Position numbers and translations under genes: made by a program
NCBI GenBank assembly: GCA_041688015.1
Contig: JBDNIY010000004.1
Coordinates: 1 to 64,000 of the forward strand
DNA length: 64,000 nucleotides
Reading direction: 5' to 3'
Origin: Parvibaculum sp041688015
Lineage (GTDB): Bacteria > Pseudomonadota > Alphaproteobacteria > Parvibaculales > Parvibaculaceae
The notes under the pieces: generated by a model
Told to the model about the DNA's origin: nothing
Seen by the model: the letters and a program-made list of their open reading frames with translations, nothing else
Database searches by the model: none
Part shown: positions 17,702-26,217 of the stretch, piece by piece
Position numbering within the stretch: position 1 is the stretch's first letter
Layout of the letters: every line of letters starts with the position of its first letter

Positions 17702-18541
17702 GTGAGTGAATTCCAGACGCTGCTCTATGAAACCCCTGCACCGCATGTCGCGCGGATTGTGCTGAACCGGCCTGACACGCGCAACGCGCAGGATACGCGG
17801 CTGCTTTATGAGCTGAACGACGCTTTCAATGTGGCGGCGCAGGATGATGAGGTGAAGGTCATCATCCTCGCGGCCAATGGCCCGCATTTTTCGTCCGGCC
17901 ATGACTTGCGTGAGCGCGATGCGAACGTGACGATGAAAGAGTTTCCGACCGTCGGGACATGGTGTGGCTTTGAATGTGCCGGTGCTGAAGCGCAGATGGC
18001 TCGGGAAAAGGAAATCTATATTGGTTTCAGCGAACGCTGGCGCAATATCCCCAAGCCGACCATTGCCGAGGTGCAGGGCAAATGCATTGCGGGCGGGCTG
18101 ATGCTCGTCTGGCCGTGTGACATCATCGTGGCGGCAGACGATGCAGCGTTCTTGGACAACACCGTGGCGATGGGGGTGGGCGGCGCCGAATTTTTCAATC
18201 ACCCGTGGGAATTGGGCGTGCGAAAGGCTAAGGAGCTTTTGTTCACCGCTGATTGGTTGAGCGCGGCGGAAGCTGAAAAGCTCGGCATGGTGAACCATGT
18301 GGTACCGCGTGGCGATCTGACGGCTTTCACTTTGGCGCTGGCAGAAAAGATTGCGGCAAAACCTCTGTTTGCATTGAAGCTCGCTAAGGAAGCGGTGAAC
18401 GCGGCGCAGGATGCGCAAGGGCGAACATCTGCTATGCAAACAGCCTTCGCGCTGCATCAGCTGGCGCATAGCCACAATATGCAGGTCCACGGGATGCTGA
18501 TTGATCCCAGCGGGATTTCGCCTGCGGTGAAGCGTGGGTGA
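17702..18541 (+). CDS. enoyl-CoA hydratase/isomerase family protein
   Basis: 279 residues from a GTG start at 17702, preceded by AAGGATG; reading further upstream would translate intergenic repeats. Crotonase-fold features: ARIVLNRPDTRNAQ near residue 17, SSGHDLRERD near 62 (oxyanion hole), VQGKCIAGGLMLVWPCDII near 120 (second oxyanion glycine) and LGMVNHVVP near 195. It hydrates or isomerises a 2-enoyl-CoA in beta-oxidation-like pathways. The usual catalytic Glu pair is not obvious, so isomerase or another crotonase activity is possible. It converges on the glucan synthase gene. Confidence 0.9.
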   Translation: MSEFQTLLYETPAPHVARIVLNRPDTRNAQDTRLLYELNDAFNVAAQDDEVKVIILAANGPHFSSGHDLRERDANVTMKEFPTVGTWCGFECAGAEAQMAREKEIYIGFSERWRNIPKPTIAEVQGKCIAGGLMLVWPCDIIVAADDAAFLDNTVAMGVGGAEFFNHPWELGVRKAKELLFTADWLSAAEAEKLGMVNHVVPRGDLTAFTLALAEKIAAKPLFALKLAKEAVNAAQDAQGRTSAMQTAFALHQLAHSHNMQVHGMLIDPSGISPAVKRG

Positions 18542-18571
18542 GGAGGGGACATTCTTTAGGTAGTGTGATGT

Positions 18572-21286
18572 TTACTCCGCCGCTGAAAGTTGTGCAGCGG
18601 GTTCTTTCTTAGCAAAGAGCGCAGGCACCACGTTGATGAACGAGAGCAAGACCGCCGCCGCGTAAGGTACCGACTGCACAAACAGCACCGCCACCCAGAG
18701 GCGCGATAGGTTGTCATTGAAACTCGGGTTGAGCAGGAAGGCCGCTGCCATGCCCCACAAAAGCACCAGCATGACGGCTTCTTCGCGCACCTGAATGAGG
18801 GCGGCGGCAAGCGGCGGCTTGTCTTCGCATTTAGGGGTGCGGAAGAAGGGTTTGCCTGAGGTCACCATGCCATTGAGCATGGCTTTGGCCACCGTATGCG
18901 TGAGCGCCAATGCGGCAACACCCGCGCCGAGGCTTTCAATGAAGCTGCAATCCTTGATGCGCACGGCATAGAGCCAGAGCGAGCGCACGAACTTGAAGGC
19001 GAAGCTGCCGATGGTCGGAATGAGGAAAGCGGCGACAGGGAGCTGCACCATTTTTGGGGCGTAAAGTGCAAAGGCAGATAGCCCGATGCTGGTGATGGTA
19101 AAGAGCAGTGCCAAACCATCGGCAAACCACGGCAACCAACCGGCAATGAAATAATAGCGCTGCGCCGACGTGAGCCCGCCTTTGCGCGCCCAAGGCGCAA
19201 GCGCATCCCAGTGATGTTTGACGATCTGCACCGCGCCGTAAGCCCAACGGAAACGTTGGCCGATATAGCCCGCCAACGTGTCAGGCGTCAGGCCTTTGCC
19301 GAATGAATGATTGATGTAAACGCTATCATAGCCTGCGCGATAGAGCTTGATGCCAAGCTCTGCGTCCTCGCAGATGCACCACTCGGCCCATGCGCCCACC
19401 TTCTCAAGCGCGGCCTTGCGCACCAGTGTCATCGTGCCGTGCTGAATGACGGCGTTGAAATAGTTTCGTTGCACCATGCCGATATGGAAGAAGCCGGCAT
19501 ATTCCCAGTCACACATATTCTTGAACATGCTTTCGTGTCCGTCGCGATAATCCTGCGGCGACTGCACGAAGGCGATGTCTTGCTTGGCAAAATAAGGAAC
19601 CATGGTGCGCAGCCAATCAGGCGAGACCTGATAGTCACTGTCGATGACAGCGATGATGTCGGCGTCAGGCGCGGTTTGTTCCAGACCAAAGTTCAGCGCG
19701 CCCGCCTTGAAGCCCGGCCAGTTTTCCAGATGGAAGAAACGGAAATGAGCCCCGAGTTGCGCGCAGGTTTCGCGCACCGGCTGCCAGACTTTTGGGTCGG
19801 TGGTGTTGTTGTCGAGCACAAGCACTTCAAAATTGGGGTAGTCGAGCTTTGACAAGGCGATCAACGTCTCGCGCACCATCTCGGGTGGCTCATTGTGGAT
19901 AGGCACATGGATCGACACTTTGTTGTCGGGATAGCCTTCGGCATCTTCAAACGGCACGAACTGCCGCTCGCCATGGCGTGTCCAGATGACTTCAACAAAT
20001 TCGATGGCTTCGGCCAGCAACACCATCAGCAATAGCGCCTGAGCCGCAAAGAGAAACGACCACACCACGGTATCAACCGAACTGAGATAGAGCCCGGTGA
20101 CAGAGAGGCCCGCATAGGCAAAGGCCGAGGCGGCCACTTGCGTCACGATGGTGAAGGCAATGACGCCTGCGGGTTTGACATGACGACGCACCATCATGAA
20201 GCCGACCGTAAAGACCAGCGCAAGGCCCGCCGCGATCGAGGCCCAAATGCGCCATTGCGGCGCTTCGGAAATCGCGCCCTTCATCGGGAATTTGGGCTGG
20301 CGGTCGGCATTGTAGATGCCCCAATAGGCACCTGCCGCGCCTTCTTCGGATGCCTTCCACGGTTGGTCGAAGGCCTCCATGACGTAATAGGTGAGATCGG
20401 CATCCTTGGCGCGATTAAGGAACTCGCGCATGAAGGTTGCCTGATTGACCAGCGAGGCGACAGCCTGGCCGCTCAACTCGGCTTGTTCGATACCGGGATA
20501 GGCTTTGCGTGGAATGGTCTTGCCGCGGCTCGGCCAGCCCACTTCCGTGATGACGATGGGTTTGCCGGGATATTTTTTGTTCAACTCGTCGAGGCGATCG
20601 AACACCGCGTTCACCGCCTGATCGACCGGGATGCCTTCCCAATAGGGCAGGATCTGCACGCCAATATAATCAACCGCTTTCACAAGGTCGGGATTAGCGA
20701 GCCAGATAAACGGCGGCTCAGCGGTCGAGACCGGCTTCCAGACGCTCTTTTTGACACGCTGGATATAGGAGATGAGGTCTTTGACCGGCAGATCGTTGCG
20801 CAGCAGGCTTTCATTGCCGACTAGCACGCGCACGACATTGCGCTTGTCGGCGAGCTTGATGAGATTGGCGATTTCATTTTCGTTGCGGGACATGTCGCCG
20901 CTGATCCACGCGCCAGCGGCCACTGACAAGCCGTCTTGGGCGGCAAGGTCGGGGATGTCCTCAAGGCCGTGAATGACACTATAGGTACGGATGGCCTGCA
21001 CGGTGCCTGACAGCAGTTTTAGATCGGCGGCAATCTGGGCGTCTGTGGGATGGGTGCCTTTGCTCGGGTCTTGCTCGCGCTGATAGGGGCTATAAGAAAA
21101 GCCGACGATTTCGCCGGTCCAAGCTTCCGCTTCATGCGGCTGGTTGAGCGCCGCCCAGATCGCCAAATTGGCAGCGATGACCAGCGGCAGAACGAACACA
21201 GCGAAAACAGCCACGCGGAGAAACGTGCTTGTGCGTGTCGGCCGGGGAGCCGGGTTGGGAGCAGAGCCGGGAACGAGATTGTCCAT
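18572..21286 (-). CDS. GH17-GT2 fusion, beta-1,3-glucan synthase-like
   Basis: 904-residue inner-membrane protein. One membrane segment at about 22-46 is followed by a periplasmic GH17-like domain (about 55-345) with TEVGWPSRG carrying a catalytic Glu and YVMEAFDQPWK further on. Several membrane helices (350-440) lead into a processive GT2 domain with DNNTTDPKVWQ, VIDSDYQVSP (DxD type), EDAELGIKLYR and QRFRWAYG (QxxRW), then C-terminal membrane helices. This architecture is that of rhizobial beta-1,3-glucan transferases such as the Bradyrhizobium NdvB type, which make periplasmic glucans from UDP-glucose with the GH17 part remodelling or cyclising. The product here is inferred. Confidence 0.85.
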   Translation of the reverse strand: MDNLVPGSAPNPAPRPTRTSTFLRVAVFAVFVLPLVIAANLAIWAALNQPHEAEAWTGEIVGFSYSPYQREQDPSKGTHPTDAQIAADLKLLSGTVQAIRTYSVIHGLEDIPDLAAQDGLSVAAGAWISGDMSRNENEIANLIKLADKRNVVRVLVGNESLLRNDLPVKDLISYIQRVKKSVWKPVSTAEPPFIWLANPDLVKAVDYIGVQILPYWEGIPVDQAVNAVFDRLDELNKKYPGKPIVITEVGWPSRGKTIPRKAYPGIEQAELSGQAVASLVNQATFMREFLNRAKDADLTYYVMEAFDQPWKASEEGAAGAYWGIYNADRQPKFPMKGAISEAPQWRIWASIAAGLALVFTVGFMMVRRHVKPAGVIAFTIVTQVAASAFAYAGLSVTGLYLSSVDTVVWSFLFAAQALLLMVLLAEAIEFVEVIWTRHGERQFVPFEDAEGYPDNKVSIHVPIHNEPPEMVRETLIALSKLDYPNFEVLVLDNNTTDPKVWQPVRETCAQLGAHFRFFHLENWPGFKAGALNFGLEQTAPDADIIAVIDSDYQVSPDWLRTMVPYFAKQDIAFVQSPQDYRDGHESMFKNMCDWEYAGFFHIGMVQRNYFNAVIQHGTMTLVRKAALEKVGAWAEWCICEDAELGIKLYRAGYDSVYINHSFGKGLTPDTLAGYIGQRFRWAYGAVQIVKHHWDALAPWARKGGLTSAQRYYFIAGWLPWFADGLALLFTITSIGLSAFALYAPKMVQLPVAAFLIPTIGSFAFKFVRSLWLYAVRIKDCSFIESLGAGVAALALTHTVAKAMLNGMVTSGKPFFRTPKCEDKPPLAAALIQVREEAVMLVLLWGMAAAFLLNPSFNDNLSRLWVAVLFVQSVPYAAAVLLSFINVVPALFAKKEPAAQLSAAE

Positions 21287-21392
21287 TCAAGGTCCAAAAT
21301 TTGAGCCACCAGGACGAGGGGGTCGCCATTCAACAATCCGCAAACGGCCTGGCACCGCTGCTGAAAGGTTGTTGAAAGGCCTAAAAATGGCC

Positions 21393-21454
21393 AAACAATG
21401 ACAGCGCTTGAGAAAGAGGTGACAGCACCTGAGAAAGAGGCGCTGTCATTGTTT
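21393..21454. terminator. long perfect palindrome with nested hairpin
   Basis: Perfect 15-bp arms, AAACAATGACAGCGC (21393-21407) and its inverse (21440-21454), enclose 32 bases. The loop contains two direct copies of TGAGAAAGAG (21409-21418 and 21430-21439) and an inner AGGTG/CACCT hairpin. It begins 10 bases after the deacylase stop on the minus strand, so a transcription terminator is likely, although the T-run beyond it is short. Confidence 0.6.
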
Positions 21455-21464
21455 TGATGCAGGA

Positions 21465-23210
21465 TCAGTCGGCCGCCGTTGCAAGGTCGACACCGGTGGG
21501 CCGCGCTTGGGCACCGCGCAGCAGCTTGCCGTTGAGCGCACCGGTGGGCACGCCTTCGCGGAAAGCAACCGTTCCTGAGACGATGCTGGCGGTATAGCCA
21601 TCGGCATGCTGGATGAGGCGTTTGCCACCGGCCGGCAGGTCATTGACGATATGCGGCGAGTGGAGCTTCAGGTGGTCAAAGTCGATGACATTGACGTCCG
21701 CCTTCATGCCCGGTGCGAGAATGCCACGATCACGCACGTTGATGAGATCGGCGTTGCGGCCCGTGAGCCCGTGGATCAGCCATTCGAGCGGTAGCTTGGG
21801 CCCGCGCGTGCGGTCACGCCCCCAATGGGTAAGCAGCGTGGAGGGGAAACTCGCGTCGCAAATGATGCCGCAATGCGCGCCGCCATCAGAGAGGCCAAAG
21901 GCGGTGTTGGGGTGGCGGAGCATCTTCTCGACGTTATCGAGGCTACCCGACGTGTAGTTCATCAGCGGGAAATAAAGCAGCGCCTTGCCATCGCGCTCCA
22001 GCATCATGTCGAGCAAAATTTCGCGCGGGTTCTTGTCCGAGGCTGCGGCAATCGCTTTGACGCTGGCTTCGGGTGCAGGCTCGTAGTTAGGCACTTCACC
22101 CAGAGCAAACATCTTGTGATAGGCGGTGCAGATCATCTCGATGATTTCGCCAGCGGGATAGGCCGGTTCTTCGGCCAGAAGTTGCGCGCGGAATTCTGGA
22201 TCACGCAGCGCCTTGAGCTGTTGGTCGAGTGGCGCGCCCCAGATTTGGCGGAAGGTCTGGTGCATGACGAAGGGATTGAGCGAAGCGGTGAGGCCGAGCA
22301 GCAGGCCCGTGGCGCGCGGCGGCACTTGCCCCTTGATCGGCAGGCCAGCTTTATTGGCCTCGGCAATGTTGTGCAACACGCGCGCCCAGACATCGGGCCA
22401 ACGGTCGTCTTGTTCAATGGTGATCGACATCGGACGACCTGACAGTTCGACCATGCCGCGCAGCATGGCAAATTCGGCGTCGGTGTCCTTGAAGTCGGCG
22501 ATGAGCTGGAGGACGCCTTTGCCCGCCTTGCCCATGGCGCGCGCAATGCCGTGGAGTTCGGCTGCTTCGGCTTTGAGCGTCGGTGTCGGGCCGCCATGGC
22601 TGTCTTTGTGTTTGACGGTGCGCGAGGTCGAAAAACCGAGCGCGCCCGCGTCGAGCGCTTCGACGACGAGCCGCGCCATTTCTTCGGTCTCGGCTTCGGT
22701 GGCGGGTTCGAGCGCGGGCGCGCGGTCACCCATCACATAGGCGCGCACGGCGGCATGGGGAATTTGTAACCCCACATCAAGCGCCAGCGGCGAGGCCTCA
22801 ACCGCATCCATATAGTCGGCGAAGCTCTCCCAGTTCCACTTAATGCCTTCGGCCAATGCCGAACCCGGAATGTCTTCAACGCCTTCCATCAGGCTCAACA
22901 GCCAATCGCGCTGTGCAGGCTTGCAAGGTGCAAAGCCGACGCCGCAATTGCCCATGACAGCGGTGGTGACGCCGTGGAAGGTGGAAGGCTGGAGATAGGG
23001 GTCCCAAGTGACTTGGCCATCGTAATGTGTATGCACGTCGATGAAGCCCGGCGTCACGATCTGGCCCTTGGCGTCGATTTCCTCTTTGCCCACGCCGACG
23101 TCTTTGCCGACCGCAACAATGGTGCGTCCGTCAATGGCGACATCAGCTTGGATGGGAGCGGAGCCGGTGCCGTCAAAGACAGTGCCGCCGCGAATGACTA
23201 GATCGTGCAT
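21465..23210 (-). CDS. N-acyl-D-amino-acid deacylase family amidohydrolase
   Basis: 581-residue TIM-barrel metallohydrolase. The HxH metal pair lies in DVHTHYDGQVTWD (about residues 59-71), the metal-bridging Cys position in MGNCGVGFAPC (about 92), and the late catalytic Asp in FGLSDGGAHCG. The N- and C-terminal parts form the small beta-sandwich (for example LVIRGGTVFDGTG at the start). Members cleave N-acyl-D-amino acids or related cyclic amides in the cytosol; the substrate is not known. It is a paralogue of the gene at 38607-40334. It lies downstream of an enoyl-CoA hydratase, from which a strong hairpin separates it. Confidence 0.88.
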   Translation of the reverse strand: MHDLVIRGGTVFDGTGSAPIQADVAIDGRTIVAVGKDVGVGKEEIDAKGQIVTPGFIDVHTHYDGQVTWDPYLQPSTFHGVTTAVMGNCGVGFAPCKPAQRDWLLSLMEGVEDIPGSALAEGIKWNWESFADYMDAVEASPLALDVGLQIPHAAVRAYVMGDRAPALEPATEAETEEMARLVVEALDAGALGFSTSRTVKHKDSHGGPTPTLKAEAAELHGIARAMGKAGKGVLQLIADFKDTDAEFAMLRGMVELSGRPMSITIEQDDRWPDVWARVLHNIAEANKAGLPIKGQVPPRATGLLLGLTASLNPFVMHQTFRQIWGAPLDQQLKALRDPEFRAQLLAEEPAYPAGEIIEMICTAYHKMFALGEVPNYEPAPEASVKAIAAASDKNPREILLDMMLERDGKALLYFPLMNYTSGSLDNVEKMLRHPNTAFGLSDGGAHCGIICDASFPSTLLTHWGRDRTRGPKLPLEWLIHGLTGRNADLINVRDRGILAPGMKADVNVIDFDHLKLHSPHIVNDLPAGGKRLIQHADGYTASIVSGTVAFREGVPTGALNGKLLRGAQARPTGVDLATAAD

Positions 23211-23313
23211 GAGTATTCTCCCCGAATGGCTCTGAATGGCAGTTGAGGAGAGGATAGCGCAAATTTAGGGCTTTGTGGCAAAGGCGTTGAAGGGCGGCCT
23301 GCCCTCTATATCT

Positions 23314-23358
23314 CCATCATCGTCATGCCCCGGCTTGACCGGGGCATGACGATGATGG
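23314..23358. repeat. perfect REP-like hairpin, family A
   Basis: Two perfectly complementary 20-base arms (23314-23333 and 23339-23358; core ATGCCCCGG/CCGGGGCAT) around CTTGA. It lies in the gap between an enoyl-CoA hydratase stop and the deacylase start, both on the minus strand, so it may also terminate or stabilise the upstream transcript. Confidence 0.8.
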
Positions 23359-23368
23359 GTAGGCGTTC

Positions 23369-24157
23369 TCAAGACGTCTGTTCTTTACCCCGGCTTTGAA
23401 TACCCGCGCGGCGGGTTTCGATGGCTTTGGCATCGACATTTTTGTTGCGCTCACCGGAAAAACGAAGCTCGGTCTTGAGACCATCGCCGAAGCTCTGGGC
23501 AAAGCCATCGTTGATGAGCTGCTTATAGGCGGGCAGGCAGTCGGGCACGACGCTCAGCATGTCTTCGGCCAGCTTACGGCAGACGGGCAACAAGTCGTCG
23601 GGCGCGACGACGCGGTTCACCATGCCCCAGTCGTTGGCTTGTTCAGCCGACAAGAAGTTGCCGGTGAGCGAGAGTTCCTTGGCGCGGTAGATGCCTAGCA
23701 CACGGCTGAGCTTTTGGCTAAGGCCCCAGCCGGGTAGGATGCCGACGCGGGCGTGGGTGTCGGCAAAGCGCGCGTTAGTCGAACAGATGAGCACGTCGCA
23801 GGCCAGCGCCAGTTCAAAGCCGCCGGTGATGGCAACGCCGTTGATCGCGCCGATGACCGGGCCGGAAAAGCGCCCGATGGAGGTGACGGGGTCTTTGTCG
23901 CCGATGGTGCCACCGACCGTGCTGGCGCCAGAACCCAACTCCTTGAGGTCGAGCCCAGCGCAGAAGGCCTTGCCCGCGCCTGTGAGAATGACGGCTTTGA
24001 CATCGGCGTCGGCTTCCAGTGCCTCGAAGGTCTCGGCAATGGCGCTGCGCAAGCCGCCTGAAAGGGCGTTCATGGTGGTCGGGCGATTGAGCGTCACAAG
24101 GGCGATTCCCCCCGATTTTTCGACCAGCAGGACCGGCGCTTGTTCTGAATTCGACAT
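23369..24157 (-). CDS. enoyl-CoA hydratase
   Basis: 262 residues from the ATG at 24157, which has GGAGAG about 7 bases upstream; a longer reading frame has no support. GIALVTLNRPTTMNALS is near residue 16, AGKAFCAGLDLKELG near 61 (oxyanion hole), INGVAITGGFELALACD near 104, and ARVGILPGWGLSQKL near 134 with a catalytic-type acidic/Gly region. This is a standard crotonase-fold hydratase of fatty acyl-CoA beta-oxidation. The downstream neighbour is the amidohydrolase, and the divergent neighbour is the Kup transporter. Confidence 0.92.
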   Translation of the reverse strand: MSNSEQAPVLLVEKSGGIALVTLNRPTTMNALSGGLRSAIAETFEALEADADVKAVILTGAGKAFCAGLDLKELGSGASTVGGTIGDKDPVTSIGRFSGPVIGAINGVAITGGFELALACDVLICSTNARFADTHARVGILPGWGLSQKLSRVLGIYRAKELSLTGNFLSAEQANDWGMVNRVVAPDDLLPVCRKLAEDMLSVVPDCLPAYKQLINDGFAQSFGDGLKTELRFSGERNKNVDAKAIETRRAGIQSRGKEQTS

Positions 24158-24327
24158 TTTAACTCTCCATAACCCATAAAATTGCGTTGTAAATGGCTCT
24201 AAACCTGATCTATCAGAGGAGGCGTTTGGCCGCAATTGGCGGGGCCGAGGCATTGGTTGACCACGGGCCACTGTTCCGACAGCATGCGCCACCTTGCTAC
24301 CCCTGAAACAATTCAAGGCTCGGTCTT

Positions 24328-26214
24328 TTGAGCACTGCTTTATCCGGCGAGAAACAGCCTCTCAGGCTCGCTCTCCACGTCGCCGCCCTTGGCGTCGTCT
24401 TCGGCGATATCGGGACAAGCCCTCTCTATACAATTCGAGAATGCTTCGACGAGAAGGTGGGATTGGTGCCTAACACGGAGAGCGTGTTGGGTGTGCTGTC
24501 GCTTGTCTTCTGGGCTGTGACGCTGGTCGTGATGACCAAATATGTCTTCTTCATTTTGCGCGCCGACAACAAGGGTGAAGGCGGCGTGCTGTCGCTGACG
24601 GCACTGTCGCTGAAGAAGGCGGGGGCGCGGACGCGGCTGGGTGGCTTTATCATGGTGGCCGGCATGATCGGCGCGGCGCTCTTTTATGGCGACGGCATCA
24701 TTACGCCGGCGATCTCGGTGTTGGGCGCGGTCGAAGGGTTGGCCGTTATTTCGCCCGCCTTTGCTGATCTGACCATGCCGATTGCTGCCATCTTGCTGAT
24801 CGCCCTGTTTCTGGCGCAAAAAAGCGGCACGGCGCGCGTCGGTGCGTTTTTTGGCCCCGTCATGGCGGCCTGGTTTGTGACGCTTGCAGGCCTCGGCATC
24901 TGGGGTGTGGTGCAGGCCCCGCAAGTTTTGCTCGCCATCGATCCGCGGCCGGGGCTCCACCTGTTGTTGAGCGGCCACGTGCGCCCGCTCTTGCTGCTTG
25001 GCTCGGTCGTGCTGGCGGTGACGGGCGCTGAAGCGCTTTATGCTGACATGGGCCATTTTGGGCGCGCCACCATTCAGCGCATTTGGGTGGCACTGGTTTT
25101 TCCCGCCCTCATCCTCAATTATTTTGGGCAGGGCGCGCTGATCTTGATGGATCCGAGCGCGACGGAAAACCCGTTCTATCTGCTCGCCCCTGAAATGCTG
25201 CGTATTCCGCTGCTGATACTTGCCACCATGTCGGCGATCATCGCTTCGCAGGCGGTGATCTCGGGTGCCTTTTCAGTTACGAGCCAAGCGGTGGAATTGG
25301 GCTGGCTGCCGCGCGTGCGTATTCGCCATACCTCGGCGCGCGAGAGCGGTCAGATCTATGTGCCCCAGATCAATGCCGCCATGATGGTGGCGGTGCTGGC
25401 CGTGGTCTTTGGGTTTGAAAATTCGTCAAACCTTGCGTCGGCTTACGGCATCGCCGTTGTTGGCACGATGGTGATGACGACGCTGCTGGGCTTTTACTAT
25501 TACCGCTTCATCGCAGGCTGGCCGCTGATCCCGGTCTTCCTCGTCGCCGCCTTGCTGCTTGTCATCGATCTGAGCTTCCTTGGTTCTAACCTCACCAAGG
25601 TGCTCGAAGGCGGCTGGATGCCGATCATGGTCGGTCTCATCATTGTCACCATCATGGAAACATGGCGCAGAGGCCGCAAGGCGCTGGCCGAGCAGTTTCT
25701 TGATGGGGCCATTCCGCTTGATACATTGTTGAAGCAGGCCGCCAGCCAGAAGATCACGCGCGTCAAAGGCGCGGCTGTGTTTATGACCGGCAATCTCGAC
25801 ACCGTGCCGACCGCGCTGCTGCATAACCTCAAGCACAATCAGGTGCTGCACAAACGCGTGGCGCTATTGCGCGTCAGCACCGAGGACACGCCGCGCGTAC
25901 CGCTGAGCGAGCAGTTGAACGTTGAAACGCTGCCTAACGGCTTTGCCAAGATCGAAATTCGTCACGGTTTCATGCAGCCGGTGGATGTGCCCGAAATGCT
26001 GGAACGCTGCCGCACCTTTGGGCTCGATTTTCCGCCGATGGAGACGAGCTATTTCGTCAGCCGACAAACGCTGGTGCATGAACATTCGTCCAAGATGCCG
26101 GGCTGGCAATCGCAGCTCTTCATTCTGTTGATGGACTATGCGCTGTCGCCAACGGAATATTTCCAGCTTCCCCCGAACCGCGTTGTCGAACTGGGCACGA
26201 AAACTGAAGTCTGA
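24328..26214 (+). CDS. kup: low-affinity potassium transporter Kup
   Basis: 628-residue inner-membrane protein of the KUP/HAK/KT family that takes up K+ with protons. The hallmark GDIGTSPLYTIRECF is at residues 24-38, followed by FWAVTLVVMTKYVFFILRADNKGEGG and GMIGAALFYGDGIITPAISV. About 12 membrane segments end near residue 450 and a cytosolic C-terminal domain of about 170 residues follows. The start is a TTG at 24328; the family motif begins about 20 residues later, so little room exists for another start. It converges on an acyl-CoA ligase with only 3 bases between stops. Confidence 0.95.
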   Translation: MSTALSGEKQPLRLALHVAALGVVFGDIGTSPLYTIRECFDEKVGLVPNTESVLGVLSLVFWAVTLVVMTKYVFFILRADNKGEGGVLSLTALSLKKAGARTRLGGFIMVAGMIGAALFYGDGIITPAISVLGAVEGLAVISPAFADLTMPIAAILLIALFLAQKSGTARVGAFFGPVMAAWFVTLAGLGIWGVVQAPQVLLAIDPRPGLHLLLSGHVRPLLLLGSVVLAVTGAEALYADMGHFGRATIQRIWVALVFPALILNYFGQGALILMDPSATENPFYLLAPEMLRIPLLILATMSAIIASQAVISGAFSVTSQAVELGWLPRVRIRHTSARESGQIYVPQINAAMMVAVLAVVFGFENSSNLASAYGIAVVGTMVMTTLLGFYYYRFIAGWPLIPVFLVAALLLVIDLSFLGSNLTKVLEGGWMPIMVGLIIVTIMETWRRGRKALAEQFLDGAIPLDTLLKQAASQKITRVKGAAVFMTGNLDTVPTALLHNLKHNQVLHKRVALLRVSTEDTPRVPLSEQLNVETLPNGFAKIEIRHGFMQPVDVPEMLERCRTFGLDFPPMETSYFVSRQTLVHEHSSKMPGWQSQLFILLMDYALSPTEYFQLPPNRVVELGTKTEV

Positions 26215-26217
26215 TCC

